DNA of 64,000 nucleotides from DATFKA01 sp035268885 (lineage in GTDB: Bacteria; Bacteroidota; Bacteroidia; Chitinophagales; Saprospiraceae), in the NCBI GenBank assembly GCA_035268885.1, contig DATFKA010000036.1, positions 1 through 64,000 on the forward strand. Reading direction: 5' to 3'. Positions within the stretch are counted from its first letter, which is position 1. Each line of letters starts with the position of its first letter. Made by a program: the position numbers and the translations under genes. The notes under the pieces were generated by a model. The model searched no databases. It was not told the origin of the DNA and saw only the letters and a program-made list of their open reading frames with translations. Of this stretch, positions 53,634 to 60,956 are shown piece after piece.

Positions 53634-54872
53634 ATGTTCCAAGTATTTCTTCGCCGATTAGGCTGCCTGGGCTTGTTGCTTTTTTTGGGTGCAAGCCTGC
53701 TGGCTCAGTACACCCCCGAGTCGGTGCCCAACCCCAAGCGACAGGGTAGGGGCTACGTCAGTAATCCGGATAATATCATCAGCCCGACTGATGTCGCCCG
53801 GCTGAATCGGCTGTTGACGGAAATGGAAGATTCGACGACGGCTCAGGTGGCGGTGGTTATTGTACAGTCGATTGGTGGGGCGAATCCCAAAGATTTTGCC
53901 CACGAGCTGTTTAATCTCTGGGGCATTGGTCAGGCCGAAACGGATAATGGTTTGTTGGTCTTTACCGTCATGGATCAAAGGCGTACGGAGTTTGAGACGG
54001 GGTATGGTCTGGAAGGAGTACTGCCCGATGTGGTCTGTTATCGGATTGGTATGCAAGAGTTGGTGCCGGAGTTTAAGGAAGGCCGTTACGGGGAAGGGCT
54101 GGTCAAAGCCGTGGAGCGCATCAAGCTTACCCTCGAAGACCCCGAAGCCGCGGAGGAGATTTCAGCTAATCCGAATATTCGTTCTAATCCTTACCAATCT
54201 CGAAGAATGTTGTCCCGGGTACGACTCTTTTTACTGATCTACGGTACTATCGCACTGCTCTTTACCGTAGTCACCGTCGGTCGGATCAGTAATATTATTC
54301 GTAGTCGAGAAGAATTGTACGATAAGTATCTGGATTTGCGAAAGCTGCATTACGGCATCTACTTCTTACTGATCCCCATCCCCTATATCCTTATCTATAT
54401 CTTCATCCGTCGACGTCTCAAGCAATTGCGCTACCAACCTCGCTACAGCCGGGAGACGGGCGCTCCGATGCAATTGATATCAGAGGCAGAAGAAGATGCT
54501 TACCTGGAGGCGGGGCAGATTACCGAAGAGGAGATTGGTTCGGTCGATTACGATGTCTGGGCCACGGACGAAGCAGAGGAGTTGATGATCCTGCGGTATA
54601 AAAAACGCTTTACGAAATATAAAGGCTGCCCTAATTGCAGTTATATCGCCTACTACCACGCCTTTTCGAAGACTGTAAAGCATCCGACTTATAGCTCTAC
54701 CGGTCGTAAGAAAGTGGTCCACAGGTGTAAAAATTGCAATTATGAGGATCTTAGTTATCGAACCATTCCCAAGAAAACCCGGTCTAGTAGCAGCGGTGGC
54801 GGCAGTGGTGGTGGGAGTAGTTCTTTTGGTGGCGGTAGCAGTGGTGGTGGGGGAGCCGGTGTCAGTTGGTAG
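53634..54872 (+). CDS. TPM-domain membrane protein (YgcG-like)
   Basis: This protein of about 412 residues is read from the ATG at 53634, giving a signal peptide ending LLAQ; the longer frame overlaps the preceding gene. A periplasmic TPM domain follows (RGYVSNPDNIISPTDVARLNRL ... QVAVVIVQSIGGANPKDFAHELFN ... NGLLVFTVMDQRRTEFETGYGLEGVLPD). Two membrane helices lie around 205-225 and 250-275. A cytoplasmic part has two Cys pairs, CPNC and CKNC, that could bind zinc. The Gly/Ser-rich end (SGGGGAGVSW) is typical of YgcG proteins. The last codons form half of a perfect hairpin. Confidence 0.85.
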   Translation: MFQVFLRRLGCLGLLLFLGASLLAQYTPESVPNPKRQGRGYVSNPDNIISPTDVARLNRLLTEMEDSTTAQVAVVIVQSIGGANPKDFAHELFNLWGIGQAETDNGLLVFTVMDQRRTEFETGYGLEGVLPDVVCYRIGMQELVPEFKEGRYGEGLVKAVERIKLTLEDPEAAEEISANPNIRSNPYQSRRMLSRVRLFLLIYGTIALLFTVVTVGRISNIIRSREELYDKYLDLRKLHYGIYFLLIPIPYILIYIFIRRRLKQLRYQPRYSRETGAPMQLISEAEEDAYLEAGQITEEEIGSVDYDVWATDEAEELMILRYKKRFTKYKGCPNCSYIAYYHAFSKTVKHPTYSSTGRKKVVHRCKNCNYEDLSYRTIPKKTRSSSSGGGSGGGSSSFGGGSSGGGGAGVSW

Positions 54873-54898
54873 GCCATCGGCCTACCAACTGACACCGG
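54856..54898. terminator. Perfect 20-bp inverted repeat at convergent gene ends
   Basis: Positions 54856-54875 and 54879-54898 are exact reverse complements with only ATC between. The left arm includes the last codons and stop of the TPM gene. The right arm lies 17 bp before the stop of the convergent DUF1080 gene. No T-run follows on either strand, so it is terminator-like but not classical. Confidence 0.6.
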
Positions 54899-54915
54899 AA
54901 CGCTGGCGTGTATCC

Positions 54916-55650
54916 TTACAATTTACGGATCCAAATATTCCGGTAGCTGACGGGATTGCTATGGTCCTGTAATACGATGGACGCATCTCCGTGGGCTATA
55001 TTTTTGGGCATACCGATGTATTCGGTCGTTCCTTTGATCTCCACGCCATTCTGGATCAATACACCATTATGCAAAACGGTGACGGTAGCGGATGAGACCT
55101 TGATACCGTCTTGATTAAAGCGCGGTGCCTGGTATATGATATCGTAGGTTTGCCATTGACCCGGCGCGCGCATGGCGTTGACCAGCGGCATGGACTGTTT
55201 GTAGATCGATCCCGCCTGTCCATTGGAGTAGGTGCGGTTATTATAACTGTCTAATACTTGCACTTCGTAGCGCTCCTGCAGAAAGACGCCGCTGTTTCCG
55301 CGTCCTTGCCCTTCCCCTTCAATCACTGTCGGTGCGCGCCATTCGATGTGTAGCTGGCAATCGCCGAATTCCTCCTTGGTTTTGATTGCTCCGGTACGCG
55401 GTTTCACGGTGGCAATACCGTCTTTAACCATCCATTTGGCCGCCGAGCCGTCACCGTGTTCCCAGGCGTCCAGGTTGCTTCCGTCAAAAAGGACAATGGC
55501 ATCGGATGGCGGGCCACTATTGGTACTCCCCGGGGTGACAATGGGGGGCTCCGGCTCCCAGACTTCCGTTGCTTTGGGATCCGTGATTTGGGCGCTTAGA
55601 CAAAAAGGTAAGCCAAGCAGTAATAATACTAGATAAAGTGGTTGTTTCAT
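54916..55650 (-). CDS. DUF1080 (3-keto-disaccharide hydrolase-like) secreted protein
   Basis: This 244-residue protein has a signal peptide (MKQPLYLVLLLLGLPFCLSAQ) and one DUF1080 domain: IVLFDGSNLDAWEHGDGSAAKW near 48-69, FGDCQLHIEWRAP, NSGVFLQERYEVQVLDSYNN and QTYDIIYQAPRF. The family has a concanavalin-like sandwich and includes glycoside-degrading members acting on 3-keto sugars. No lipobox is seen, so it is probably periplasmic. The DUF1080 motif set is complete. It is convergent with the TPM gene. Confidence 0.88.
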   Translation of the reverse strand: MKQPLYLVLLLLGLPFCLSAQITDPKATEVWEPEPPIVTPGSTNSGPPSDAIVLFDGSNLDAWEHGDGSAAKWMVKDGIATVKPRTGAIKTKEEFGDCQLHIEWRAPTVIEGEGQGRGNSGVFLQERYEVQVLDSYNNRTYSNGQAGSIYKQSMPLVNAMRAPGQWQTYDIIYQAPRFNQDGIKVSSATVTVLHNGVLIQNGVEIKGTTEYIGMPKNIAHGDASIVLQDHSNPVSYRNIWIRKL

Positions 55651-55803
55651 ACGTATTCTTTTTCTACAAGTATAACTAATTTTTTTGATTCCTTCTTTAG
55701 GCGAAAGCCTGGAAACGGCTCAAGTATTTGGACCTCAGTGTAAGCCTTCCGGCAAAAAGAGGTATATGTTTTAAGTTTATCTGTTAAGGTACGACAAGGT
55801 GCT

Positions 55804-55826
55804 TGTTTTTAAAACAGATTGTTTTA
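55804..55826. promoter_or_regulatory. Candidate operator upstream of dinB
   Basis: TGTTTT-T-AAAACA (55804-55816) is a perfect 13-bp inverted repeat, followed at once by GATTGTTTTA (to 55826). It lies 121-143 nt before the dinB start. The half-site TTGTTTT(T)AAA resembles three TTGTTTTAAA copies before the S24 repressor gene at 57839-57889. Function is inferred only from this similarity. The wider gap 55651-55946 otherwise holds one palindromic repeat and no gene. Confidence 0.35.
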
Positions 55827-55900
55827 GATTTAAGGGCGATTAGTACTCTGGAGAAGTTTCGGTGGGCAAGAAGAGTAGCACGAAATAAGCTCCAGCTGTT

Positions 55901-55924
55901 GGTTCGAAGCTCCAGCTTCGAACC
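55901..55924. repeat. Palindromic repeat element, copy 3
   Basis: GGTTCGAAGCT and AGCTTCGAACC make a perfect 11-bp stem around CC, 23 bp before the dinB start. The extra T-A pair distinguishes it from the copy at 23661. An AGCTCCAGCTGTT stretch just upstream repeats part of the motif. Confidence 0.75.
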
Positions 55925-55946
55925 GTTCATCATTAAAAACATACAC

Positions 55947-57122
55947 ATGCGAAGAGAAAACAAAAGCAAAGGCTTTGAGCGAGCCATTTTGCACCTGGAT
56001 CTGGATGCCTTTTTTGCATCGGTAGAGTGCCTGCGCAATAGCCAGCTGCGGGACAAACCTTTATTAATTGGGGGGACGCGGCAGCGTGGGGTGGTAAGTT
56101 CCTGTAGCTACGAGGCCCGGCGCTTTGGGATACGGTCGGGGATGCCCATGAAGCTTGCCCTGCAGCGCTGCCCCGAGGCGATAGTACTACGTGGCGACCC
56201 GGAAGTGTACGATCGTTATTCTCGTTTGATTACACAGATTGTAGCGGAGGAGGTGCCCTTATTTGAGAAAGCCTCCATTGACGAATTCTACGCAGATATC
56301 AGTGGTCTGGATACCCACATTGGTTGTTGGCGCTGGTCGCGGGAATTACGTCAAAAGGTAAAGGCCTCGTCCGGATTATCGATTTCTATGGGGCTGGCGG
56401 TCAACAAGCTGGTGGCTAAGGTAAGTACAAACGAAGCCAAGCCAAACGGAGAGCGTTTAATTCAGCCGGGGAAGGAAAAGCATTTTTTAGGCCCTCTGGC
56501 GGTGGGAAAACTACCGGGGGTGGGGCCCTCAACGACGCGAAAACTCCATCTGATGGGGATACAGTCGGTCGAAACGCTGGGCGCCATACCTCCACGCCTG
56601 CTACGGCGAGCATTTGGTAAACAGGGACAGGCGCTCTGGGAAAAGGCAAATGGCATTGACGATCGCCCGGTCATCCCCTATGTAGCGCGCAAATCGATTT
56701 CTACGGAGCAGACCTTTCAGATAGATACGATAAATATACACAAGATGAAAGGCATTATAGCCCGTATGGTAGGAGAGCTGGCTTTTGATCTGCGGAATAA
56801 AAAACAACTGACGGCCTGTGTGAGTCTTAAGATTCGTTATGCCGATTTTAATACTTATACAAAGCAACGGCGTATTACGCATACCGCAAATGAATCGGAA
56901 CTACTAACTTGTAGTTTACAGCTATTTGAGGAACTGTATACGCGGCGGCAGTTGGTACGCCTGGTGGGCCTGCGCTTTAGTAAATTAGTAGCGGGTTATA
57001 CCCAGGTGAATCTCTTTCGGGACACCCGGCAAGAACAAGACTTACAAGAGGCCATGGATCGCGTGCGTCGCCGCTTTGGCAAACAGTCGATTCAGAGGGG
57101 CATCAGTCTTGGCGGCGACTAA
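55947..57122 (+). CDS. dinB: Y-family DNA polymerase (DinB/Pol IV type)
   Basis: This 391-residue translesion polymerase is read from the ATG at 55947 (MRRENKSKGFERAILHLDLDAFFASVE), since the longer frame would translate the palindromic repeat. Catalytic residues are Asp18 (LDLDAFF) and Asp112/Glu113 (ASIDEFY), with SCSYEARRFGIRSGMP as nucleotide-binding fingers. Helix-hairpin-helix sequences follow (LPGVGPSTTRKLHLMGI) and then a little-finger domain. The beta-clamp motif at the C-terminus is not obvious. Its stop overlaps the stop of the S24 repressor gene (57119-57122). Together with DnaE2 it forms an SOS-type mutagenesis set. Confidence 0.92.
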   Translation: MRRENKSKGFERAILHLDLDAFFASVECLRNSQLRDKPLLIGGTRQRGVVSSCSYEARRFGIRSGMPMKLALQRCPEAIVLRGDPEVYDRYSRLITQIVAEEVPLFEKASIDEFYADISGLDTHIGCWRWSRELRQKVKASSGLSISMGLAVNKLVAKVSTNEAKPNGERLIQPGKEKHFLGPLAVGKLPGVGPSTTRKLHLMGIQSVETLGAIPPRLLRRAFGKQGQALWEKANGIDDRPVIPYVARKSISTEQTFQIDTINIHKMKGIIARMVGELAFDLRNKKQLTACVSLKIRYADFNTYTKQRRITHTANESELLTCSLQLFEELYTRRQLVRLVGLRFSKLVAGYTQVNLFRDTRQEQDLQEAMDRVRRRFGKQSIQRGISLGGD

Positions 57123-57835
57123 CTAATCGCATAGTCTGTCAGCCGGGCCTTTACTTTCAGGATCTGTCGTATTTCATCCAGATCAATTTCGTAGGGTTTA
57201 TAGACACTATCATTGTCGGAGATGAGGCGGAGCCGCTCTTCATCGTCGGGACCCCGAACGACCTGGATTCGCTTGGCCACTACGGCATCCGTCACGATGA
57301 CGTAGACGTGATTTTCCCGCAGAGGAGTGTCGCGTTCGACGGGCTCACAGATAACAATATCTCCACTGGTGAGATTGGGGTACATACTATCGCCACTAAT
57401 GCGAATGGCAGTCAGTTGTCCGCTTAGGCCAGGTACGCAAAAGGTCGGCAGTTCTTCTTTATCGGTGTCTTGCGCGGCTATCGCATCACCGGCCAGTGCG
57501 CGGTGCGGATAGAGGGTGATATTGTTTTTGGGCGCCTGGTAGCGATCTCCCATGGCGTGGGTCGGAATGGTAGCCTCGTGCTCGGCCCCGGGCAGGAACA
57601 TATCTTCGGTCAGGCCAAACATATAGTTGGCATTAACGGAATAGACCTGAAAGAGCTTGCGCATCTGATCAACCGTAATATTTCGCTGCCCCTTCAATAT
57701 ACTGTTGATTACATGATTATAGGTACCCAGCTTTTTGGCAATATCGGATTTTCCGCGGATCAGGTTTTCCTGTTCCAGGATTTCGTATACCTGCTTAAAG
57801 CGCTGGTTTACAATGTGGTCAGAGAAATCAGCCAT
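57119..57835 (-). CDS. LexA-like repressor with HTH and S24 peptidase domain
   Basis: This 238-residue regulator, read from the ATG at 57835, has an N-terminal XRE-type helix-turn-helix (KSDIAKKLGTYNHVINSILKG, residues 29-49) and a C-terminal S24 domain. Ser150 (ISGDSMYPNLTSGDIV) and Lys188 (VAKRIQV) form the expected Ser-Lys dyad, and an Ala115-Gly116 pair (RALAGD) is a plausible self-cleavage site. Like LexA and CI, it could be inactivated by RecA filaments after DNA damage. It faces dinB tail to tail and is divergent from the glucosaminidase-like gene across 136 bp with repeated AAAAC/GTTTT motifs. Bacteroidota often lack canonical LexA and use such XRE-S24 proteins. Confidence 0.88.
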   Translation of the reverse strand: MADFSDHIVNQRFKQVYEILEQENLIRGKSDIAKKLGTYNHVINSILKGQRNITVDQMRKLFQVYSVNANYMFGLTEDMFLPGAEHEATIPTHAMGDRYQAPKNNITLYPHRALAGDAIAAQDTDKEELPTFCVPGLSGQLTAIRISGDSMYPNLTSGDIVICEPVERDTPLRENHVYVIVTDAVVAKRIQVVRGPDDEERLRLISDNDSVYKPYEIDLDEIRQILKVKARLTDYAIS

Positions 57836-57838
57836 TTT

Positions 57839-57889
57839 TTGTTTTAAAAAGATTAAAAAAACTTGTTTTAAAAAACTTTTTGTTTTAAA
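57839..57889. promoter_or_regulatory. Cluster of TTGTTTTAAA motifs (candidate operators)
   Basis: Three exact copies of TTGTTTTAAA lie at 57839-57848, 57863-57872 and 57880-57889. They also form the inverted repeats AAAAC-TT-GTTTT (57858-57869) and AAAAC-TTTTT-GTTTT (57872-57886). They sit in the divergent promoter region of the S24 repressor and the glucosaminidase-like gene. Autoregulation is likely for such a repressor, but the tract is very AT-rich and chance repetition is possible. Confidence 0.45.
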
Positions 57890-57971
57890 TTTGTTGTGTA
57901 AGCAAATCGGTAAAACCGAAAAGTTGCAAAAAATAAATCTAAAAATACAAAAGTTTTCAAAACCAGGGGTC

Positions 57972-58796
57972 ATGAGATGGAGTCAAAACAAAAAAAATCG
58001 GGTCAAAGCAGAATTTACCATACCTAACGAGCAGAGAAAGGGCGCGCGCGGCGTACCTCATCAGCGGGGAAGAAACAGCCGCCCGGGAGCCTTACATTTA
58101 TTGTTTGCTGGTTTAAACCGCTGGTTGGTGGCAGGCAAGTACCAGTCTCACCGCGTACAAAAGACCTGGCTGACCAAGTCAAATATCTTATGGTTAAAGA
58201 TCGGCATTGCCGGTTTCGCCCTTCTAATGGTTATGCGGAATGATTTTCAGTTCACGATCAACCTTTCCGGAAATGGGGATCAGGCAACGATACAACCCAA
58301 TGACGAAGGAGGCTCCGTTAATAAAATGGGCGTGGCACAAAGCGTGGCACTGAAGCCAAAAGCCGTAAGATCTCGTAAGAATTCGGTTAAAAAAGCATCT
58401 ACGGCGGCTCGTTTTACCGCAAAATCGGTTGATCAGTACGTTGACCATTATGCGGAAGTAGCCCAGGAGGAAATGCGCCGCTTTGGGATACCCGCTTCTT
58501 TTAAAATGGCCCAGGCTATCCTGGCCAGTCAGGCGGGGATATCTTCCTCTGCGGCTACCTACAACAATCACTTTGGTCGTCATCTTAAAGGAATCAACTT
58601 CGAAGATGATCGGACCAACTGGCGGGCACATAGCCTTTACCTGATCGAAAATTATCCGGAATTACTCTCCGAGGGTAGTGACTACATGGACTGGATAAAT
58701 CGATTGGAAAAAACAGATTATAGTGTAGATCTTAATTATACTCAGCAGTTACTCAGGATCATCAAAGAATATAAATTGTATCAGCTGGACTATTAA
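57972..58796 (+). CDS. Glucosaminidase-domain membrane protein lacking the catalytic Glu
   Basis: This 274-residue protein is read from the ATG at 57972; upstream codons in this frame overlap the repressor gene. A very basic N-terminus (RVKAEFTIPNEQRKGARG..., Arg/Lys-rich) precedes one membrane helix at about 72-88. A C-terminal domain resembling the glucosaminidase/flagellar FlgJ family (FGIPASFKMAQAILASQAG ... YNNHFG, residues 171-202) follows. Where the family has the catalytic Glu (AILES) this protein has Ala185. The NNHFG segment and C-terminal helices remain. It may bind glycan without cutting. It is transcribed divergently from the S24 repressor and ends at an intrinsic terminator. Confidence 0.75.
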   Translation: MRWSQNKKNRVKAEFTIPNEQRKGARGVPHQRGRNSRPGALHLLFAGLNRWLVAGKYQSHRVQKTWLTKSNILWLKIGIAGFALLMVMRNDFQFTINLSGNGDQATIQPNDEGGSVNKMGVAQSVALKPKAVRSRKNSVKKASTAARFTAKSVDQYVDHYAEVAQEEMRRFGIPASFKMAQAILASQAGISSSAATYNNHFGRHLKGINFEDDRTNWRAHSLYLIENYPELLSEGSDYMDWINRLEKTDYSVDLNYTQQLLRIIKEYKLYQLDY

Positions 58797-58880
58797 GCTG
58801 ATGACGGAAGAGCAATTAAGCCATCAATGGCTTATACGTTTACTTTCCTTCTAATTTAAGTGGTTTTTCTCTAATTTTAC

Positions 58881-58905
58881 AAGGCCGTCTTTTGACGGCC
58901 TTTTT
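58881..58905 (+). terminator. Intrinsic terminator after the glucosaminidase-like gene
   Basis: AAGGCCGTC and GACGGCCTT form a perfect 9-bp GC-rich stem around a TTTT loop, followed by a T-rich tail. It lies 85 bp after the stop at 58796 and is the clearest classical terminator in the window. The gap 58797-59204 otherwise holds the ruvX leader unit. Confidence 0.85.
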
Positions 58906-59070
58906 ATATTTCATAAATATCTTAATTATTTGAAAATCAGCATGTAATGCTGTTGGTTGTCTTGGTTTTGATTACTTAGGCAAGTCGTTTTAGTAGGCTT
59001 GTACAAATAAATTCTTAAGTTTATTAAGATTTCATACGATACACTATTTCAAAATTAATAACTATTAGAC

Positions 59071-59101
59071 TTGTGGGTTTCCAAATAATTCTACATATTT
59101 G
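59071..59101 (+). promoter_or_regulatory. Promoter (TTG - 20 nt - CATATTTG) upstream of ruvX
   Basis: TTG at 59071-59073 and CATATTTG at 59094-59101 are separated by 20 nt, matching the Bacteroidota -33/-7 arrangement with one mismatch in TAnnTTTG. Transcription would begin near 59108, about 97 nt before the ruvX start. Confidence 0.5.
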
Positions 59102-59107
59102 TAACAG

Positions 59108-59187
59108 AACAGCGTTCTAGTATTTTAAATAAGGGGAAACGGTTGTCAGTACAGCATTCTTATGTTCGTACTGGCAACTTTTTTTTT
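59108..59187 (+). ncRNA. Candidate short RNA or attenuated leader before ruvX
   Basis: From the predicted start a transcript of about 80 nt would hold a small hairpin (AGAAC/GTTCT, near 59106-59118), a purine-rich linker (AAATAAGGGGAAAC) and a terminator hairpin with nine T (59142-59187). This is a complete promoter-to-terminator unit only 17 nt before the ruvX start codon. It may be a free small RNA, or a leader in which read-through is regulated. I do not recognise a known RNA family. Confidence 0.4.
59142..59187 (+). terminator. Intrinsic terminator immediately before ruvX
   Basis: GTTGTCAGTAC (59142-59152) and GTACTGGCAAC (59168-59178) pair over 11 bp with one G-U wobble around a 15-nt loop, followed by nine T (59179-59187). 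The position directly upstream of a coding region in the same direction is unusual. Confidence 0.7.
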
Positions 59188-59204
59188 AGCCAAATCTATT
59201 CAAA

Positions 59205-59618
59205 TTGCCACGAATCCTTGCCATTGACTACGGTACAAAAAAGACCGGACTGGCGGTTAGCGATCCTTTGCAGATCATCGCTACCGGGCTGGACACCATT
59301 CCAACCAAAGACCTGTACGATTTTATCGAAAAATATACGTCTGAAGAAGAAGTTGAAACCATTGTACTTGGAGAACCCTTACACGCAGATGGGAATCCAG
59401 CCCAGATTCACCATTTGGTCGTGGGCGTAAAGCGCAAACTGGAAAAACGCTATCCCAAAATGGAGGTAGTTTTCCAGGATGAACGCTACACTTCAGAAGA
59501 AGCAAAAGAGATTATCCGTAAGAGTGGACTGAAAAAAAAGAAAAGAAAAGACAAAATGCTTGTGGATAAGGTGAGTGCCGTGTTAATTTTGCAGGATTAT
59601 ATGGAGATAAATTATTAG
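59205..59618 (+). CDS. ruvX: Pre-16S rRNA nuclease / Holliday junction resolvase-like RuvX (YqgF)
   Basis: This 137-residue RNase H-fold nuclease has AIDYGTKKTGLAVSDPL (first catalytic Asp at residue 7), IVLGEPLHADG and DERYTSEEAKEIIR with later KDKMLVDKVSAVLILQDYM (third Asp). The start is TTG at 59205: an in-frame TAG at 59187-59189 excludes an upstream start and no ATG exists before the conserved strand. It follows the terminator T-run by 17 nt, so expression may need read-through. def starts 2 bp after its stop, suggesting an operon. Confidence 0.9.
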   Translation: MPRILAIDYGTKKTGLAVSDPLQIIATGLDTIPTKDLYDFIEKYTSEEEVETIVLGEPLHADGNPAQIHHLVVGVKRKLEKRYPKMEVVFQDERYTSEEAKEIIRKSGLKKKKRKDKMLVDKVSAVLILQDYMEINY

Positions 59619-59620
59619 TC

Positions 59621-60193
59621 ATGATATTGCCGATTTATGCTTATGGAAATCCGGTACTGAAAAAAGTAGCCAAAGAGATTGATTCCAATTATCCCGATCT
59701 GGAGAAATTATTGGAAAATATGTGGGAAACACTCTACCATTCCAATGGTATTGGCCTGGCGGCCCCCCAAATTGGCAAAGCGATCCGTATTTTCCTGGTT
59801 GACACCCAACAACTTGATGAGAACAAACCCGAAGAAGAGCAAAGGGGAGACGGCATCAAGCAGGTATTTATCAATGCAGAGATTATTGAAGAAGCCGGAG
59901 AAGACTGGCCCTACGAAGAAGGCTGTCTGAGTATTCCGGATATATCTGGTGACGTCGAGCGTCCGGAAGAAGTAACCATTCGATATCAGGATGAAAAATT
60001 CAAGGAGCACGAGCAGACTTTCAAGGGGATGAATGCTCGCGTCATCCAGCACGAATATGATCATATTGAGGGGATTTTGTTTACCGAGCTGTTAAAGCCA
60101 GCTAAGAAACAGCGTATCCGCAGAAAACTGGAGGCCATCCGTAAAGGGAAGGCCAAACCTAGCTACCCCATGCAGTTTTACACAAAGAAATAA
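59621..60193 (+). CDS. def: Peptide deformylase
   Basis: This 190-residue metalloenzyme removes formyl groups from nascent proteins. The three motifs are present: GIGLAAPQIG near 41-50, EEGCLSIPDI near 105-114 with the metal Cys, and QHEYDHIEGILF (HExxH) near 147-158. The length and a C-terminal Lys/Arg-rich tail fit the family. It probably shares a transcript with ruvX. The next gene is convergent 1 bp away. Confidence 0.95.
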   Translation: MILPIYAYGNPVLKKVAKEIDSNYPDLEKLLENMWETLYHSNGIGLAAPQIGKAIRIFLVDTQQLDENKPEEEQRGDGIKQVFINAEIIEEAGEDWPYEEGCLSIPDISGDVERPEEVTIRYQDEKFKEHEQTFKGMNARVIQHEYDHIEGILFTELLKPAKKQRIRRKLEAIRKGKAKPSYPMQFYTKK

Positions 60194-60194
60194 A

Positions 60195-60815
60195 TCACTT
60201 GCGCCCAAAGTCGGCGGGGATCTCTCCCCAGTTTTTGGTATCCCACTTAAGAATTTTATTCTCGTAGGTATTATGGTGTAGCCAATTCTCTGCCCGCTCG
60301 ATAAGTTCGTACAGGCGTTTGGTTTTTGCGTTGCGGGTCAGCGTCGTTTTACATTTCTTCTTTTTGACCCAGCCCTGGGCAATTTTGGAGTCGGTATAAA
60401 TGGGCAGTGGGTTGTTTTCCTTTTTCAGCATCGCTAAAGCATGCACAATGGCGAGGAACTCTCCTATATTATTAGTACCCAGCTGAAATTTTTGATGGAA
60501 ATACTGGTATTGGGTGGCCGTGTCAACGCCTTGATACTCCATGACGCCGGGATTGCCACTACAGGCCGCATCTACCGAGATACTTTTCCAGACAATATCT
60601 GCCGAATCCGTAGAAGTCGCTTTAGGAGTGGATGATTTTTTCTTTGGGGTGAAACTGGGGCCTTCGAGGTATGCTTCTTCTGCGGCCTCTTTGTTTGGGA
60701 AACTTTTGTATTTAGCTCCGGGAAATCCTTTGATCTGTACCTGGCAATCGGCCCAACTTTCGTAGACGCCAGGCTCGACGCCTTGCCATACCACATAAAA
60801 TTTTTTCTTAGCCAT
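60195..60815 (-). CDS. rnhA: Ribonuclease HI with N-terminal viroplasmin-like domain
   Basis: This protein of about 206 residues starts at the ATG at 60815 (MAKKKFYVVWQGVEPGVYESW), eight codons inside the longest frame. The N-terminal 45 residues are a caulimovirus viroplasmin/RNase H1 hybrid-binding domain. A Lys/Ser/Thr linker follows, then RNase HI with SVDAACSGNPG (Asp), NNIGEFLAIVHAL (Glu), YTDSKIAQGWV (Asp) and a C-terminal Asp in KWDTKNWGEIPADFGRK. It degrades RNA in RNA-DNA hybrids. A minus-strand TACTTTTG box lies at 60910-60917. Confidence 0.92.
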   Translation of the reverse strand: MAKKKFYVVWQGVEPGVYESWADCQVQIKGFPGAKYKSFPNKEAAEEAYLEGPSFTPKKKSSTPKATSTDSADIVWKSISVDAACSGNPGVMEYQGVDTATQYQYFHQKFQLGTNNIGEFLAIVHALAMLKKENNPLPIYTDSKIAQGWVKKKKCKTTLTRNAKTKRLYELIERAENWLHHNTYENKILKWDTKNWGEIPADFGRK

Positions 60816-60933
60816 TATCGTGTTTATAGAATGATTCAATCGTCAAGGGAACCTTTCGATAGGAGAAGCCCTTACATTAAAGAGATATAATTAATTCTCT
60901 TCACACACCAAAAGTAAGTAAAAAAGAATCAAT

Positions 60934-60941
60934 ACTTTTGT
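60934..60941 (+). promoter_or_regulatory. TAnnTTTG -7 box before tatD
   Basis: TACTTTTG lies 15 nt before the tatD ATG at 60957. A minus-strand copy of the same sequence (60910-60917) faces rnhA, so the two boxes could form a divergent promoter pair. No -33 TTG is evident for either. Confidence 0.4.
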
Positions 60942-60956
60942 GGAAAGCTTTGGATT

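Noticed and set aside
55803..55946. N-terminal 48-codon extension of dinB
   Set aside because: It would translate the candidate operator and the palindromic repeat, and Y-family polymerases begin close to the LDLDAFF motif.
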